This document shows positions 35,878 through 45,868 of a stretch of 64,000 bases of DNA, in pieces. The stretch is from PSRI01 sp041484195 (GTDB lineage Bacteria > Bacteroidota > Bacteroidia > Chitinophagales > Chitinophagaceae): contig JBGPHC010000010.1 of the NCBI GenBank assembly GCA_041484195.1, positions 75,234-139,233 of the forward strand. The letters are read 5' to 3'. The notes under the pieces were generated by a model. That model was given only the letters and a program-made list of their open reading frames with translations. It did no database searches and was not told where the DNA came from. Position 1 is the first letter of the stretch; every line of letters begins with the position of its first letter. Made by a program: the position numbers and the translations under genes.

Positions 35878-36655
35878 TGATCATTTGCTTTTCCTTAAGT
35901 TCAAACTCATATAATTTGGCATAGACAAAGAAATGATACACGGCCCATTGAAATGCAGCAAAAAAGCCTTTAAAACCATACTTGAACATTTTTTTTTGCA
36001 GGTAAACTTTAAAAAAAACATATATTGGCTTTATATATTGCATCTTCCTGTTCCATCTCTTCTTGCTTCTGGTAAGTTCAATAAGTTCATATTTAAAATA
36101 GCGGTTATTTCTCAGCCACCAACTGCTTATGTCTGTAAAATCGTCATGAATCAAAGCATGTTTCAAACAAATTGAAAGTCCTTCGCTAACGACCTGCGCA
36201 TGGACTTCCTTTTCCTGGTATTTTCCAAAGCGCTTGTTAAATAGTCTGGATTGGTAGTCTGGATAATTCACTCCATTTCCCGGAAGTTCTCCCCAGAATT
36301 TATTTTTTCTCGGGATGAAAGCCAATTCAACTCCTTTAGGTATATCACTCAGAAATGAATCTATCTCCTGCAAAAGTGCTGGTTCCGGCAATTCGTCAGC
36401 ATCAATTATGAAAACCCAATCGTGCGAGGTTTGTGTCACTGCCCAATTTTTTTGACTCGCGGAATTAATGTATTCATGTTGAATGATCCTGACATTATGC
36501 TTTCTTGCGATTTCAAGAGTCCTGTCGGTACTGAATGAATCACAAATGATCACCTCGTCGGCCCAGGGCAGAATTTGACTCAAAAGCTGGCCAATAAATA
36601 TTTCTACATTATAAGTAGGAATAATTACTGATAGGCTAACTGTTCTTTTTTCCAT
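35852..36655 (-). CDS. Family 2 glycosyltransferase (WaaE/KdtX-like)
   Basis: A 267-residue GT-A enzyme. The catalytic fold shows VSLSVIIPTYNVEIFIG, WADEVIICDSFSTDRTLEIA and the DxD-containing WVFIIDADELPEP. The middle region (RLFNKRFGKYQEKEVHAQVV) matches the heptose/LPS-core-type WaaE group, and a hydrophobic C-terminal segment (FFAAFQWAVYHFFVYAKLY) is present. The first possible start, TTG 36679, is less likely than ATG 36655 (MEKRTVSL), which still overlaps the polymerase gene by 31 bases. Sugar specificity unknown. Confidence 0.88.
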   Translation of the reverse strand: MEKRTVSLSVIIPTYNVEIFIGQLLSQILPWADEVIICDSFSTDRTLEIARKHNVRIIQHEYINSASQKNWAVTQTSHDWVFIIDADELPEPALLQEIDSFLSDIPKGVELAFIPRKNKFWGELPGNGVNYPDYQSRLFNKRFGKYQEKEVHAQVVSEGLSICLKHALIHDDFTDISSWWLRNNRYFKYELIELTRSKKRWNRKMQYIKPIYVFFKVYLQKKMFKYGFKGFFAAFQWAVYHFFVYAKLYEFELKEKQMINEKSANPY

Positions 36656-37869
36656 TTGATACTGTCGTATTTCCCGCAATCATAAATTTTGATACTCCGC
36701 AAAAATCCGGCGTTCAGCAGGCCAAAGATCCACATCAGTTCAAATCTGCTCAGAGTAGCTTCCAATAAAAAAATGGTAGATAAATAGATCAGGCAGCTCA
36801 TCGCCCAATTTTTTTGATGAGAGTCTGCAGTACCGACCAAAGTTGCAAATGGCTTATACAACCATGGAATCAAAATGCCCCATGCCATTAATCCCAGATT
36901 TCCTGCCATCTCCAGATAACCATTATGCACGAAGATGAGATAACCGGCACCGCTGCCTGCTATTGGATGCTGGCGAATGGTTTGCAGGGCATACTCCATG
37001 ATCGAAGTTCGATTCACATCAGGAGACTCATTGCCCAAAAATACATCCCTGATGTCCTGAAATCTGCCCAGAATTACATGGCCATAAAAGTAAATTCCCA
37101 AGGCTATTGTTAAAGATCCTGCCAGGAATGGCAAGAGTTTGATCTTGTTTCTCTCTCTAATCAATATATAAATCGCAGAAAAGAACAGGGACAAATATGC
37201 CAATCGCTTTAAGGAAATAAGTACGGCCCCGACGATGGAAAATAGAATTATTATTTTCAAGACTTTACTCCATTTTTTTTCTGAGAGGAAAATGAGCGAG
37301 ATCGGAGCATAGCCTAATACAGTATTATTATATGCAATTCCATAAGTCCTGCTGTATATCGAATAGTCATCAGCACTTCCTGCAGAATTATTTGCCAGGA
37401 TTATGGTGCCATCTGCCAGACCAATATATCCCAAAATACCTGTGAAAGTTATGACGAATGAAATAATGATGAATACCGTAGACAACCAATCAAGCTCCGT
37501 TTCAGATTTTATAAATATTTCAGCCAACGCGCTGAAAATGAAAACTATTAATATTGCCAGAGACCAGGTCCAGGTTTCATTGGTTTGATTCCCTAAGGCA
37601 TAGGCGTTAAAAATACCAAATGCGATTACAAATAACTGCAGATAATAACGGACCAAAAGAATTTCAGTGACAGAGTGAATCAATAGCAAGGCGGCCAAGC
37701 ATAGTACAATTGTGCTGGGTTCAATTTCCCCTATGAAAGGGAAATTTATTCTCCTGCAAAACATCAATATGGCTCCTATCCAGAATAGCCATTTTATTCT
37801 CCACTCCATTACAATGATGACAGAGGCAAGAACCAAGACTAATCCAAATAACAGTTTTACTACTTCCAC
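36625..37869 (-). CDS. O-antigen polymerase/ligase-like membrane protein (Wzy/WaaL fold)
   Basis: A 414-residue protein with about ten to twelve membrane helices and a large periplasmic loop. The C-terminal part holds the Wzy_C-type pattern: ALQTIRQHPIAGSGAGYLIF, then VHNGYLEMAGNLGLMAWGIL, with the His-Asn pair expected near the active site. It could polymerise repeat units or ligate finished glycan to an acceptor. In a locus that also carries an ABC exporter, a ligase role is attractive. Translation appears to start at GTG 37869, since a stop lies just upstream in frame and no ATG is near. The gene overlaps the following GT2. Confidence 0.83.
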   Translation of the reverse strand: MEVVKLLFGLVLVLASVIIVMEWRIKWLFWIGAILMFCRRINFPFIGEIEPSTIVLCLAALLLIHSVTEILLVRYYLQLFVIAFGIFNAYALGNQTNETWTWSLAILIVFIFSALAEIFIKSETELDWLSTVFIIISFVITFTGILGYIGLADGTIILANNSAGSADDYSIYSRTYGIAYNNTVLGYAPISLIFLSEKKWSKVLKIIILFSIVGAVLISLKRLAYLSLFFSAIYILIRERNKIKLLPFLAGSLTIALGIYFYGHVILGRFQDIRDVFLGNESPDVNRTSIMEYALQTIRQHPIAGSGAGYLIFVHNGYLEMAGNLGLMAWGILIPWLYKPFATLVGTADSHQKNWAMSCLIYLSTIFLLEATLSRFELMWIFGLLNAGFLRSIKIYDCGKYDSIKWKKEQLAYQ

Positions 37870-37925
37870 ATCAATTAATTGGTCGGGGATTTATAAAATG
37901 AAGATGATTCAGAAAAATATGCATG

Positions 37926-39179
37926 TTAGCTACGGATCCTTTCCTGAAAGCCGGGTGCGACCTCTTTACTCATTTTGATTTGCGATATTGGATCAGGACA
38001 TAGTGCTTGTTCATATTTATAGATCATATTTTCCCGCGAAAAAATTGTATCCAATTGCATCATTCTTTTCTGATCTGGAATATAAGTCCGGCCGATAGCC
38101 TCTGCCATGGCCTCAAACAAGGAAATTTCATTAGGTTCGCAAAGCAATACATCACCATAATTTGCAATTTCAGGCATGCCTCCAACATTAGTTGCAACGA
38201 TTTTTGCCCTTCCGGCAATGGCTTCCAGAAGGCTTATCCCGAATGGTTCTCTCCTTGAAGGAATAATAGTCAATGCGGCATATTCCAAATAGGAAACTAT
38301 TTCACGGGGAGATAATGAACCAGGAAATAGGACCTTGTCTACCATCCCAAGGTCTCTGGCCATTTGTTTCAAACTAGCCAGCTCTTCACCTGTACCACCA
38401 ATGATCAATTCATAATGTCCTCTTTTTTCATTCAATAATTTCGAAAAGGCTGGTATCAGTATGTCAAATCCTTTTGCATAAACCAACCGGCCGTAAGCGA
38501 AAAAATATTTTGCCCTCGGCTTTGCTGCACTCTTTTTTTCAAATCTGCCAAAGTCAATACCATTGTAAATTACAAAGCCATTAAATAGTTTATTTCTTAC
38601 AATAATCTTCACCATTTTCATAAGATAGCTGGAACACGCAGTTATGCGGCCTGACCGTATTATCCAGGATATCAGCAGATGCATCCTGATCCTTTCAGAC
38701 AGGCCCGGATTGCTTTTCAAAGATGGTTCTATGATGCCATCCCTGGACTCAAAAAATTGCAGGATTTCATCCCCGTGCAGGCTTGTTATCCATTCAATAT
38801 GCCTGAACATTCTGAATAGAAGATGACTATACCAAAGTTGTTGGCCAGGAAAATGAATATTGATTATGTGGGGTTTAATAGATCGAAGCAGGAGGCATAG
38901 CTGCACTAACCGAAAAGGGTAAATGAAGAAGCCATATACGGAAATGAGCAATTGTTTAATCGATGAAACTGATCCCATCGGGTGGTAAAACCGATACCGG
39001 TACACCGGAATATTGTTGATCAATTCATATTTTGGCAAGGAGGAGGGCACCCTGTTTGTCAATATTACAACCCTATTGCCTCTGTCTTTGAGTCCTTCTG
39101 CGAGGCTTTCAGTTATGGTCTGCAAGCCGCCTAATACCGGACGATATGATGCTGTCCATATGACTATTCTTTTCTTCAA
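37926..39179 (-). CDS. Family 4 glycosyltransferase
   Basis: A 417-residue GT-B enzyme. The acceptor domain begins IVIWTASYRPVLGGLQTITE with the glycine-rich GGLQ loop. The donor domain shows YFFAYGRLVYAKGFDILIPA and IIPSRREPFGISLLEAIAGR, the complete E(x7)E motif of GT4, followed by KIVATNVGGMPEIANYG. The only start near the boundary is TTG 39179 (an in-frame stop lies upstream with no ATG between). Overall it resembles PimB/WcaL-like mannosyl or glucosyl transferases. Donor unknown. Confidence 0.88.
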   Translation of the reverse strand: MKKRIVIWTASYRPVLGGLQTITESLAEGLKDRGNRVVILTNRVPSSLPKYELINNIPVYRYRFYHPMGSVSSIKQLLISVYGFFIYPFRLVQLCLLLRSIKPHIINIHFPGQQLWYSHLLFRMFRHIEWITSLHGDEILQFFESRDGIIEPSLKSNPGLSERIRMHLLISWIIRSGRITACSSYLMKMVKIIVRNKLFNGFVIYNGIDFGRFEKKSAAKPRAKYFFAYGRLVYAKGFDILIPAFSKLLNEKRGHYELIIGGTGEELASLKQMARDLGMVDKVLFPGSLSPREIVSYLEYAALTIIPSRREPFGISLLEAIAGRAKIVATNVGGMPEIANYGDVLLCEPNEISLFEAMAEAIGRTYIPDQKRMMQLDTIFSRENMIYKYEQALCPDPISQIKMSKEVAPGFQERIRS

Positions 39180-39201
39180 AATTTCTCTTGTTGTCTGATT
39201 T

Positions 39202-40098
39202 CTAAGCCCGTTCCCTTTTCATTTGGGTAAAATACCCCCAAAGCCAGCTATACCCAACAAATATCATAGGCAGAAAGAGGGTGCATTTATTCACAGGCCC
39301 CCGAATTCTTTTCATGCGTGTTATTGCATTATCTAAGGGAGATATTAGAAAATATGCCAGTTTTAGATAGTCCCGTACTGTACGCACCGATCTGGGATAT
39401 ACGCTATACATAAGAGGCCATTTCTTTCGTACACGATAATAGGCCCTTCCATACATATAATGCTGATTTAATAGTCCCTTCCAAGAGCTTCTATGATGAT
39501 GGGAAACCTTTATTCCAGGGATATATAAGACTTTCCAACCTGCCTGCAATACCCGCCAGTTGTAGTCCACATCTTCCCCGCGGAACAAAGAAACGTCATA
39601 ATCTCCAACTTTAAGGATTACTTCCCTTTTATAGGAAGAATTGACTCCGGGTATTGACCTCACTTCGGTGATTTGTGAATAGAAAGGAAACGTAATTGCA
39701 TCAGCCACTCTCACAACCCAACTCTTACCTGAGGAATCCACCACTTCACTACCGATTACTCCCGCATCAGGGTATATTTCATGGGACTCCTTCATCAGTC
39801 TTACCCATTCGGGGAAGGCTTGGGCATCATCATCTGTTTGTAGAATAATGTCGCCACTACAACATGAAAGACCCAAATTCCTGCTGGTAGCAAGGTTTAC
39901 ATTCTCGGTTTCGATCTCACGAAGTGCTGGAAATTGCTTTTTCCAATGTTGTAGTGTTTGAGAGCAATTATTCTCTCCACCCCCATTTACAACTATGATC
40001 TCATCAGGTTTTTCTTCCTGGTCCTGAATTAATGATCTCAGCGTATCGTGAATCAATTTTCCTCTGTTATAAGTGCAAATCAGCACAGAAACAACCAT
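39202..40098 (-). CDS. Family 2 glycosyltransferase
   Basis: A 298-residue GT-A enzyme. Key stretches are VSVLICTYNRGKLIHDTLRS, DEIIVVNGGGENNCSQTL and the metal-binding IILQTDDDAQAFPEW. GEDVDYNWRVLQAGWKVLYI supplies the ED-type catalytic region. The C-terminus is basic with a weak hydrophobic stretch. The spacing of 22 bases to the next gene is short. It probably extends the repeat unit. Confidence 0.88.
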   Translation of the reverse strand: MVVSVLICTYNRGKLIHDTLRSLIQDQEEKPDEIIVVNGGGENNCSQTLQHWKKQFPALREIETENVNLATSRNLGLSCCSGDIILQTDDDAQAFPEWVRLMKESHEIYPDAGVIGSEVVDSSGKSWVVRVADAITFPFYSQITEVRSIPGVNSSYKREVILKVGDYDVSLFRGEDVDYNWRVLQAGWKVLYIPGIKVSHHHRSSWKGLLNQHYMYGRAYYRVRKKWPLMYSVYPRSVRTVRDYLKLAYFLISPLDNAITRMKRIRGPVNKCTLFLPMIFVGYSWLWGYFTQMKRERA

Positions 40099-40179
40099 CT
40101 TATTTTACTTATTTGTTGTAGGATTGGTTCAAGTCCTGAATTAGCGCAGCGAAAAGTATTCTCTGCTCAAAAAGCATTT

Positions 40180-41283
40180 CTACACATCCATACGGTGACT
40201 GACTGATGAACTTTTCAATAAGTCGCTGTAGTTTTCAGCCACCTTTTCCCAGCTAAAATCCATCGATTTTTGGCGTGAAGCAACAGACCGGATTTTCTTC
40301 AATTTTTCATCCTGGCAATTTTCAATGAATCTTATTATTCCTTCTCTGTCTTCAGGATCAATGCAAGCGCCAAATATTTCATCAATTATTTCATTGAATG
40401 GCGGATAGCCGGAGGTAAGGATTGGAAGCCCGCAGGCCATTGCTTCAAGAATCGAAATGGCAAAAGCCTCCCCTTTACTCAACAGGCAAAAAAGATCATA
40501 CTGAGGTAGTATTTCATACAGGTTATTGATGGGTGAATTTATGAATACCACATTTTCCAAACTATACTCACGGACCAGCTTCTGTAGGTGATACTTATAG
40601 GGACCTTCTCCAAAAATGTCATACCTAATTCCCTGCCGCAGATTTTCATCCATATTTCCAAGAACAGAAATCAGATACTGTAGGCCTTTTCTTTCTTCAA
40701 GTGCCGCGGCTGATATAATCCGAAATGACTTTTCAACCAGTGTAGACGCATTTCCCACTGGTCTGAAGAGGTCGGTATCCACGCCGCTTAATATAACCGT
40801 TATTCTTCTGTCCCTGATGTATGGGATTGCTTCCTGTTTCACCGTTTGCGATACGGCTACAAATTCTAAATTTGCAAACTTCTTCAACAGGCTTTCAACG
40901 TAGAGATACCTATTCCGGATTTGGGAAGCAGGACTATGAAGTATGTATATAAATTTTCGACCCGATGGAAGCCTATTCTCTCCCTGATATAAAAAATTTA
41001 GAAAAATATAGTCCGGATCGTCCACCCTTGTCCACAGACGGTAAAGAATACCTGCTGCCAGGGATTGAAAATATCTTATTCCTGGTACTCTTCTGATCCT
41101 GATTCCTTCATTCCATTTCCCCCAATCCACCTTTGCCTTAGCTCCTGCCCAAGTGTATACTGTAATTGAGAAACCCTTTTCTGCTAATGCATTGGCGAGG
41201 GAATATGTGAAGCGCTCGATGCCCCTGTGAAGACGAAACTGAAAAGGGCTTATGAATATAATTTTCAATGGATCCTCCACCAT
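40180..41283 (-). CDS. Family 4 glycosyltransferase
   Basis: A 367-residue GT-B enzyme. The acceptor domain begins LKIIFISPFQFRLHRGIERF, and the donor domain has FRIISAAALEERKGLQYLIS and DLFCLLSKGEAFAISILEAM with the GT4 E(x7)E pattern and CGLPILTSGYPPFNEII. The ATG at 41283 overlaps the Wzt stop as TAATG, a strong sign of coupled translation with the exporter. It is the first transferase after the export genes in transcription order. Confidence 0.89.
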   Translation of the reverse strand: MVEDPLKIIFISPFQFRLHRGIERFTYSLANALAEKGFSITVYTWAGAKAKVDWGKWNEGIRIRRVPGIRYFQSLAAGILYRLWTRVDDPDYIFLNFLYQGENRLPSGRKFIYILHSPASQIRNRYLYVESLLKKFANLEFVAVSQTVKQEAIPYIRDRRITVILSGVDTDLFRPVGNASTLVEKSFRIISAAALEERKGLQYLISVLGNMDENLRQGIRYDIFGEGPYKYHLQKLVREYSLENVVFINSPINNLYEILPQYDLFCLLSKGEAFAISILEAMACGLPILTSGYPPFNEIIDEIFGACIDPEDREGIIRFIENCQDEKLKKIRSVASRQKSMDFSWEKVAENYSDLLKSSSVSHRMDV

Positions 41284-42584
41284 TATATGGCCAAACTTTT
41301 TGATAAGGGGTCATGAATTTTCCAATCCTGGCGGACTAACACCCCCTCACTTCCATGACCATTGTTATAAGGCTGTTTATAATGTCCCCCATTAGCTACC
41401 TCGAAAAAAAATGCATCTCTGACTCCATCACAAAATTTTCCATTGGCATACAGATTCACATCTAACCGGTATTTGCCAGACAATAACGGGAAATTTGCAA
41501 TCTTACATTCCATGATCCCCGCCTGCGGTATACCATTTAATTTCCTGCAATCAACTTTTTCGTGCAAAGGAGTAATAAATCTTCTGGAATGGCCAAAAAT
41601 ATCTATGCCTATTTCCAGTTGATTCAATTGGTCAAAGTTGATTGACTTATATGATATTAGAAAAGAGATTTCAGATCCGGACAGGACCAAAGGAACTGCC
41701 CGACTGGAATCATTGTCGATTAGGGATATATCAGTCAGCATGACTTCTCCCCTTCCGGTTCTATCCTTTCTTTCATGCAAAACCGTGGTTTCACCATCTT
41801 TTAATTCCAGGTATTCCTGCACTACAGTAGTTGAATTCCCATCTTTAACAATTGCCCCATTTTTTAAAAGAATAGCCCGTTTGCACAGATTTTGAACGGC
41901 ATTCAGATCATGACTTACAAACAATACAGTTCTGCCTTGTGATGCCACATTCCCCATGGTACCAAGGCATTTCTTCTGAAATTCAGAGTCCCCAACAGCC
42001 AGGACTTCATCTACAATAATTATTTCCTGCTCCATGAATGCGGCCACGGCAAATCCCAGTCTTACTTTCATGCCAGAAGAATAGAACTTCAGATTGGTAT
42101 CAATATGTCTCTCCACTCCGCTATAATCGATGATCTGATCCAGTTTCCTGTCAATTTCATTTTTTGTCATCCCAAGTATGGTTCCATTCATGTAAATATT
42201 GTCACGCCCGGTTAATTCAGGATGAAAGCCTGTACCCACTTCGAGTAAAGAGGAGATGCGCCCCCTGACTCTGGCTTGGCCAAAACTTGGCTCTGCGATC
42301 CGGCTCAATATTTTAAGTAAAGTTGATTTCCCTGCCCCATTGGGCCCTACTATGCCAATAGCTTCACCTTTATTCACCTGAAAGGAAATATTATTCAGCG
42401 CCCAAAATATGTTCTTATCATTCAGGTTGTTGAATTTCCCAAGCCCCCTGAGCTTCTTGAAATTTCTGACTGGAGACTTGACGAAAGAAATGGCTGAACC
42501 AAAAAGAGTGTCCGCTCTATGGTTCCTAATTCCAAGGCGGTACAATTTCGAAAGACTTTCAACCTTAATTGCCCAATCACTCAT
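41283..42584 (-). CDS. wzt: Polysaccharide ABC exporter ATP-binding protein with C-terminal Wzt domain
   Basis: A 433-residue ATPase of the TagH/KpsT/Wzt group that energises export of a lipid-linked glycan across the inner membrane. The nucleotide-binding domain has Walker A GPNGAGKST, the signature YSSGMKVRLGFAVA and Walker B IIIVDEVLAVGD. About 150 residues follow the ATPase and form a beta-rich Wzt_C-type domain (starting near GRGEVMLTDISLIDNDSSR). In known systems that domain recognises the modified end of the glycan before export. It sits 18 bases downstream of the permease gene and overlaps the next transferase. The gene symbol is used in the functional sense. Confidence 0.93.
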   Translation of the reverse strand: MSDWAIKVESLSKLYRLGIRNHRADTLFGSAISFVKSPVRNFKKLRGLGKFNNLNDKNIFWALNNISFQVNKGEAIGIVGPNGAGKSTLLKILSRIAEPSFGQARVRGRISSLLEVGTGFHPELTGRDNIYMNGTILGMTKNEIDRKLDQIIDYSGVERHIDTNLKFYSSGMKVRLGFAVAAFMEQEIIIVDEVLAVGDSEFQKKCLGTMGNVASQGRTVLFVSHDLNAVQNLCKRAILLKNGAIVKDGNSTTVVQEYLELKDGETTVLHERKDRTGRGEVMLTDISLIDNDSSRAVPLVLSGSEISFLISYKSINFDQLNQLEIGIDIFGHSRRFITPLHEKVDCRKLNGIPQAGIMECKIANFPLLSGKYRLDVNLYANGKFCDGVRDAFFFEVANGGHYKQPYNNGHGSEGVLVRQDWKIHDPLSKSLAI

Positions 42585-42602
42585 AGTATATGCTTTCAGT
42601 TT

Positions 42603-43433
42603 TTAAACCACATCGGCAAAGATGCTTTCTTTATGCCTGAAATAGGCTGTACTAAAAATTAGCATGACAGTTGATACAAGACAAGCCATTATTATCCATT
42701 CCCAAGGCATGGGAAGATTCAGAAATGCGGCTCTAAACCCTTCTATTACTCCCACCATAGGATTGAGGGCATACCAGTGTTGCCAGGCTTTGGGAACGCT
42801 GTAACTGCTGTAAACAACCGGTGTCGTGTACATGAATAACTGCAACAGAAAATTCATGGCATGTTTAACATCACGGTATTGAACTGCCATGGCTGAAAAC
42901 AAAACACACAGACTTATGGAGGTGATAAATAATATTAGCAGGAGCAATGGCAGGACCAATAAATTCCAACCGGGAACTCTGCCGTGTATAATCAATAGTG
43001 GAATTAGGATCACAAACCCAATGCACAAATCCAGCGTTCTGGCTATGGCTGCCGAGACCGGAATGAAAATCCTGGGGAAATAGACTTTGGTGATCAGGGT
43101 AGCATTATTAACCAGGCTTGTAGATGCGTCATTGACAGAACCTGAAAAATAAGTCCAGGGAAGCATCGCCAAATAGCTGAACAGGATATAGGGAATGCCA
43201 TTTGAATTAACCCGCACCAGCTTTCCAAAAATAATTGTAAATACCAGAGCCGTAGATAAAGGCTGAATTATGGCCCAACTTACTCCTAGAATACTCTGCG
43301 CATATTTTGCCCTTACTTCGCGAACTGTCAAAAAAAATAACAAATCCCGATGGAATATCAATTCATTCCAATTGATCGAAATCCATCCCTTAGATTTCCT
43401 GATAACCGTTTCATTAGTCTTAAGGTCAAACAT
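42603..43433 (-). CDS. wzm: Polysaccharide ABC exporter permease
   Basis: A 276-residue ABC-2 type permease with about six membrane helices, the standard size for Wzm/TagG/KpsM. The N-terminal amphipathic part RDLLFFLTVREVRAKYAQSI is the usual coupling segment, followed by LGVSWAIIQPLSTALVFTII. The stretch LFMYTTPVVYSSYSVP and the ALNPMVGVIEGFRAAFL loop near the C-terminus are family hallmarks. It partners the ATPase 18 bases downstream to move lipid-linked glycan to the periplasm. Confidence 0.95.
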   Translation of the reverse strand: MFDLKTNETVIRKSKGWISINWNELIFHRDLLFFLTVREVRAKYAQSILGVSWAIIQPLSTALVFTIIFGKLVRVNSNGIPYILFSYLAMLPWTYFSGSVNDASTSLVNNATLITKVYFPRIFIPVSAAIARTLDLCIGFVILIPLLIIHGRVPGWNLLVLPLLLLILFITSISLCVLFSAMAVQYRDVKHAMNFLLQLFMYTTPVVYSSYSVPKAWQHWYALNPMVGVIEGFRAAFLNLPMPWEWIIMACLVSTVMLIFSTAYFRHKESIFADVV

Positions 43434-43488
43434 CTGCTAGCATGTTATTCTATCATACGGTCTCTAACCAAACCGGCACTTTCACCCT

Positions 43489-45864
43489 TCAATTCTCGCT
43501 TAGCCTATTGGCAAATTTGCTGCCCTTCTTGTGTGAATAAAGATTATTGTTCCTGTATTTGTAGGTATTATATCCGTATCCATTCCAATTTTGCATACCG
43601 GCCATCCTTCTGATTTTGATTCCATTGAAGACGAGATTCATATTTGGCAATTTTCCACTCTCGTAAGTTTGGTTGATGAACTTCAAAAAATTTCTCCGGG
43701 TATAATTCTGGCGCAAAACATATAAAGTAACATGGGCGTAGTCGGCCAGAATTTTAGAATCAGTAGTCAAGCCCAGGCAAGGTGAATCCATTATTATAAT
43801 ATCAAATTCATTTTTCAAATGCTCTATCAAAGCAGGAAGCCTGCCATTCAGGATCAATTCAGCAGGATTTTCCGGCATAGTTCCAGCGGGCAATACCCAG
43901 AGGTTAGGCTGTCCGGGACAGGCCTTGATAATTTCTTCCGTAGAAGCCTCACCTTTTAAATAATCAGTGATGCCTGGTTCCTGGACAATATCCAATTTAT
44001 GACTGATTTTGGGGTTGTATAGATCGAATTCAAGTAATGCAACCTTCTTACCCGTTATTGCCAAACTGATACTAAGGTTTAATGAAATGAAACTCTTCCC
44101 CTCTTTTGGTATGAAGGAAGTCAACAATAACACTTTACCCCTTCCACCTGTATCATTCCCAATATAGCTGAGATTGGTCCTCAATTCACGGAATTGCTCA
44201 GCGATTAATGATCGTTCTCCTGAACCAATTACGACTGTGCTCGGGCCTGTCTTTTGGTAAACAATTTCTCCAATCACGGGTGCATAAGCATACGAATCGA
44301 TTTCAGACCGGTATAAGATCCTACTGCTGCGAAACTCCCTCCGATACACCCAAAAAGAAGCCAGGAATAAGGAAGCCAGGATGCCATAAGAATATATAAC
44401 CCAGGGTTTAGGTTTAGTTAATCCATTGCTTGCAGGACTTTCAATCATCCTGAAATTTGGAGTCAATGCAGAAATGGCAATTGCTTTTTCTTCACGCTTT
44501 TGCAATAGATAGGTATATATATCATTCTTGATAGCTCTTTGGCGGCTAATATCCAGGAGTTCCCTCTCCTTTCCCGGAATGCTTTTTAGGGAATTATCAT
44601 AATTTGAATTGTTGGCCTGCAAGGAATTCCGGGAAGTCAAAAGACTACTCTTCAGATTGGCTACGCTTTGTAGTATACTGGGTTTCAATTGATCAATCCG
44701 CTCCTCAAGAACCTTTGCCATGGGATTATCTAATCCAGATAATTTCCTGATTTTTTGCAGATCAAACTCATCCTGAAAAAGCTGGTTGAGTAAACTTACC
44801 AATACCTGGTCGGAAAGACCCAATGTGGCAGGTATCGGGTCGGAACTCTTGTTGCGTTGAGATACATACTTCTCAATCTGTTGCAAAACGCTCAATTGAA
44901 TATCTATCTCGCTTAGCTTTTTGTCATTATCCTTTACCTGTTCCAGGAAATTTTGGCCTTCTTTAGCCAGGTCAGTGATTTTGGCTCCGGATTTATACTC
45001 CTGAAGCTCCTTTTCAACATTATTCACATCTTCCGAAATGATTTTTAACCGCTCATCTATAAATCCCAGCGAATTCGAAAGAACTTTTTTATTATACGAC
45101 ATATTGAATGAGCTATAAGCATCGATCAAAGAACTTATGATCTGCACTCCTCTCTCGGGGATCTCATCAATCAGGCTGATATCCAGAATGGCCGACTGTT
45201 TATTGATCGGTGCAACCTTTAGGCGATTTTTAGATAAGTCCACCGCAACATCGTTCATTGGCCTTATCTTCAAGAATAGCTTGTTCTCATGTCCGCTTTC
45301 ATTCCTGTTAATATGCCAAATTGCATTTCCAAAAAAAGTGCTGATGAGTGTATCAGCAGGGTACAATCGCCCTTTAAACTGCACTTTATTTTGATCAGGA
45401 AAAGTGGTAACAAATCCCTCTATCGTGGAATCAAGGGGATTTGAGGGCTCAAGAGTCAACTCCACCGGAAGGTTGTTCATGAGATATTTAGTCTGGATTC
45501 CATTCCTATAAGTCCATTGAATATTCAATTTCATTTTTTGGACGACTTCCATTAGCAAATCCTTCGACTGAAGTATTTCAATTTGTTCTTCGGTTTCCAT
45601 CTGTTCTCCACGGCTGTCCACGTGAATAGTCTGGATTATATTACTATTTTTTTCCTGGGCGTTATCCATTACGACCATCCTTGCCTTGGCTTCATAATAG
45701 CGTGTGGCATACCGTAAGTAAGTGTATGCTCCAGCAATCCCTAACAAAAGAATGACCAAAATAATTGGCCAATGCGACCCTATCCGGGAAAAATTACGCC
45801 CCAATTGATGACTATTTTCCTCCGGATCCGGATGGTAGCCGTTTGTTAATATCTTTGTTTCCAC
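43489..45864 (-). CDS. wzc: Wzc-like polysaccharide co-polymerase/tyrosine autokinase
   Basis: A 791-residue inner-membrane protein with a Wzz chain-length domain between two helices (IILVILLLGIAGAYTYL and VIYSYGILASLFLASFWVY), a periplasmic coiled-coil region, and a cytoplasmic BY-kinase. The kinase shows Walker A FIPKEGKS, a Walker A' stretch VALLEFDLYNP that has Glu where LIDxD is usual, and Walker B IIIMDSP. A tyrosine cluster (YGYNTYKY and further Tyr) lies near the C-terminus as the autophosphorylation site. It controls chain length or assembly with the Wza-like protein upstream. Translation starts at GTG 45864; no ATG precedes it in frame. Confidence 0.93.
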   Translation of the reverse strand: METKILTNGYHPDPEENSHQLGRNFSRIGSHWPIILVILLLGIAGAYTYLRYATRYYEAKARMVVMDNAQEKNSNIIQTIHVDSRGEQMETEEQIEILQSKDLLMEVVQKMKLNIQWTYRNGIQTKYLMNNLPVELTLEPSNPLDSTIEGFVTTFPDQNKVQFKGRLYPADTLISTFFGNAIWHINRNESGHENKLFLKIRPMNDVAVDLSKNRLKVAPINKQSAILDISLIDEIPERGVQIISSLIDAYSSFNMSYNKKVLSNSLGFIDERLKIISEDVNNVEKELQEYKSGAKITDLAKEGQNFLEQVKDNDKKLSEIDIQLSVLQQIEKYVSQRNKSSDPIPATLGLSDQVLVSLLNQLFQDEFDLQKIRKLSGLDNPMAKVLEERIDQLKPSILQSVANLKSSLLTSRNSLQANNSNYDNSLKSIPGKERELLDISRQRAIKNDIYTYLLQKREEKAIAISALTPNFRMIESPASNGLTKPKPWVIYSYGILASLFLASFWVYRREFRSSRILYRSEIDSYAYAPVIGEIVYQKTGPSTVVIGSGERSLIAEQFRELRTNLSYIGNDTGGRGKVLLLTSFIPKEGKSFISLNLSISLAITGKKVALLEFDLYNPKISHKLDIVQEPGITDYLKGEASTEEIIKACPGQPNLWVLPAGTMPENPAELILNGRLPALIEHLKNEFDIIIMDSPCLGLTTDSKILADYAHVTLYVLRQNYTRRNFLKFINQTYESGKLPNMNLVFNGIKIRRMAGMQNWNGYGYNTYKYRNNNLYSHKKGSKFANRLSEN

Positions 45865-45868
45865 CGTC

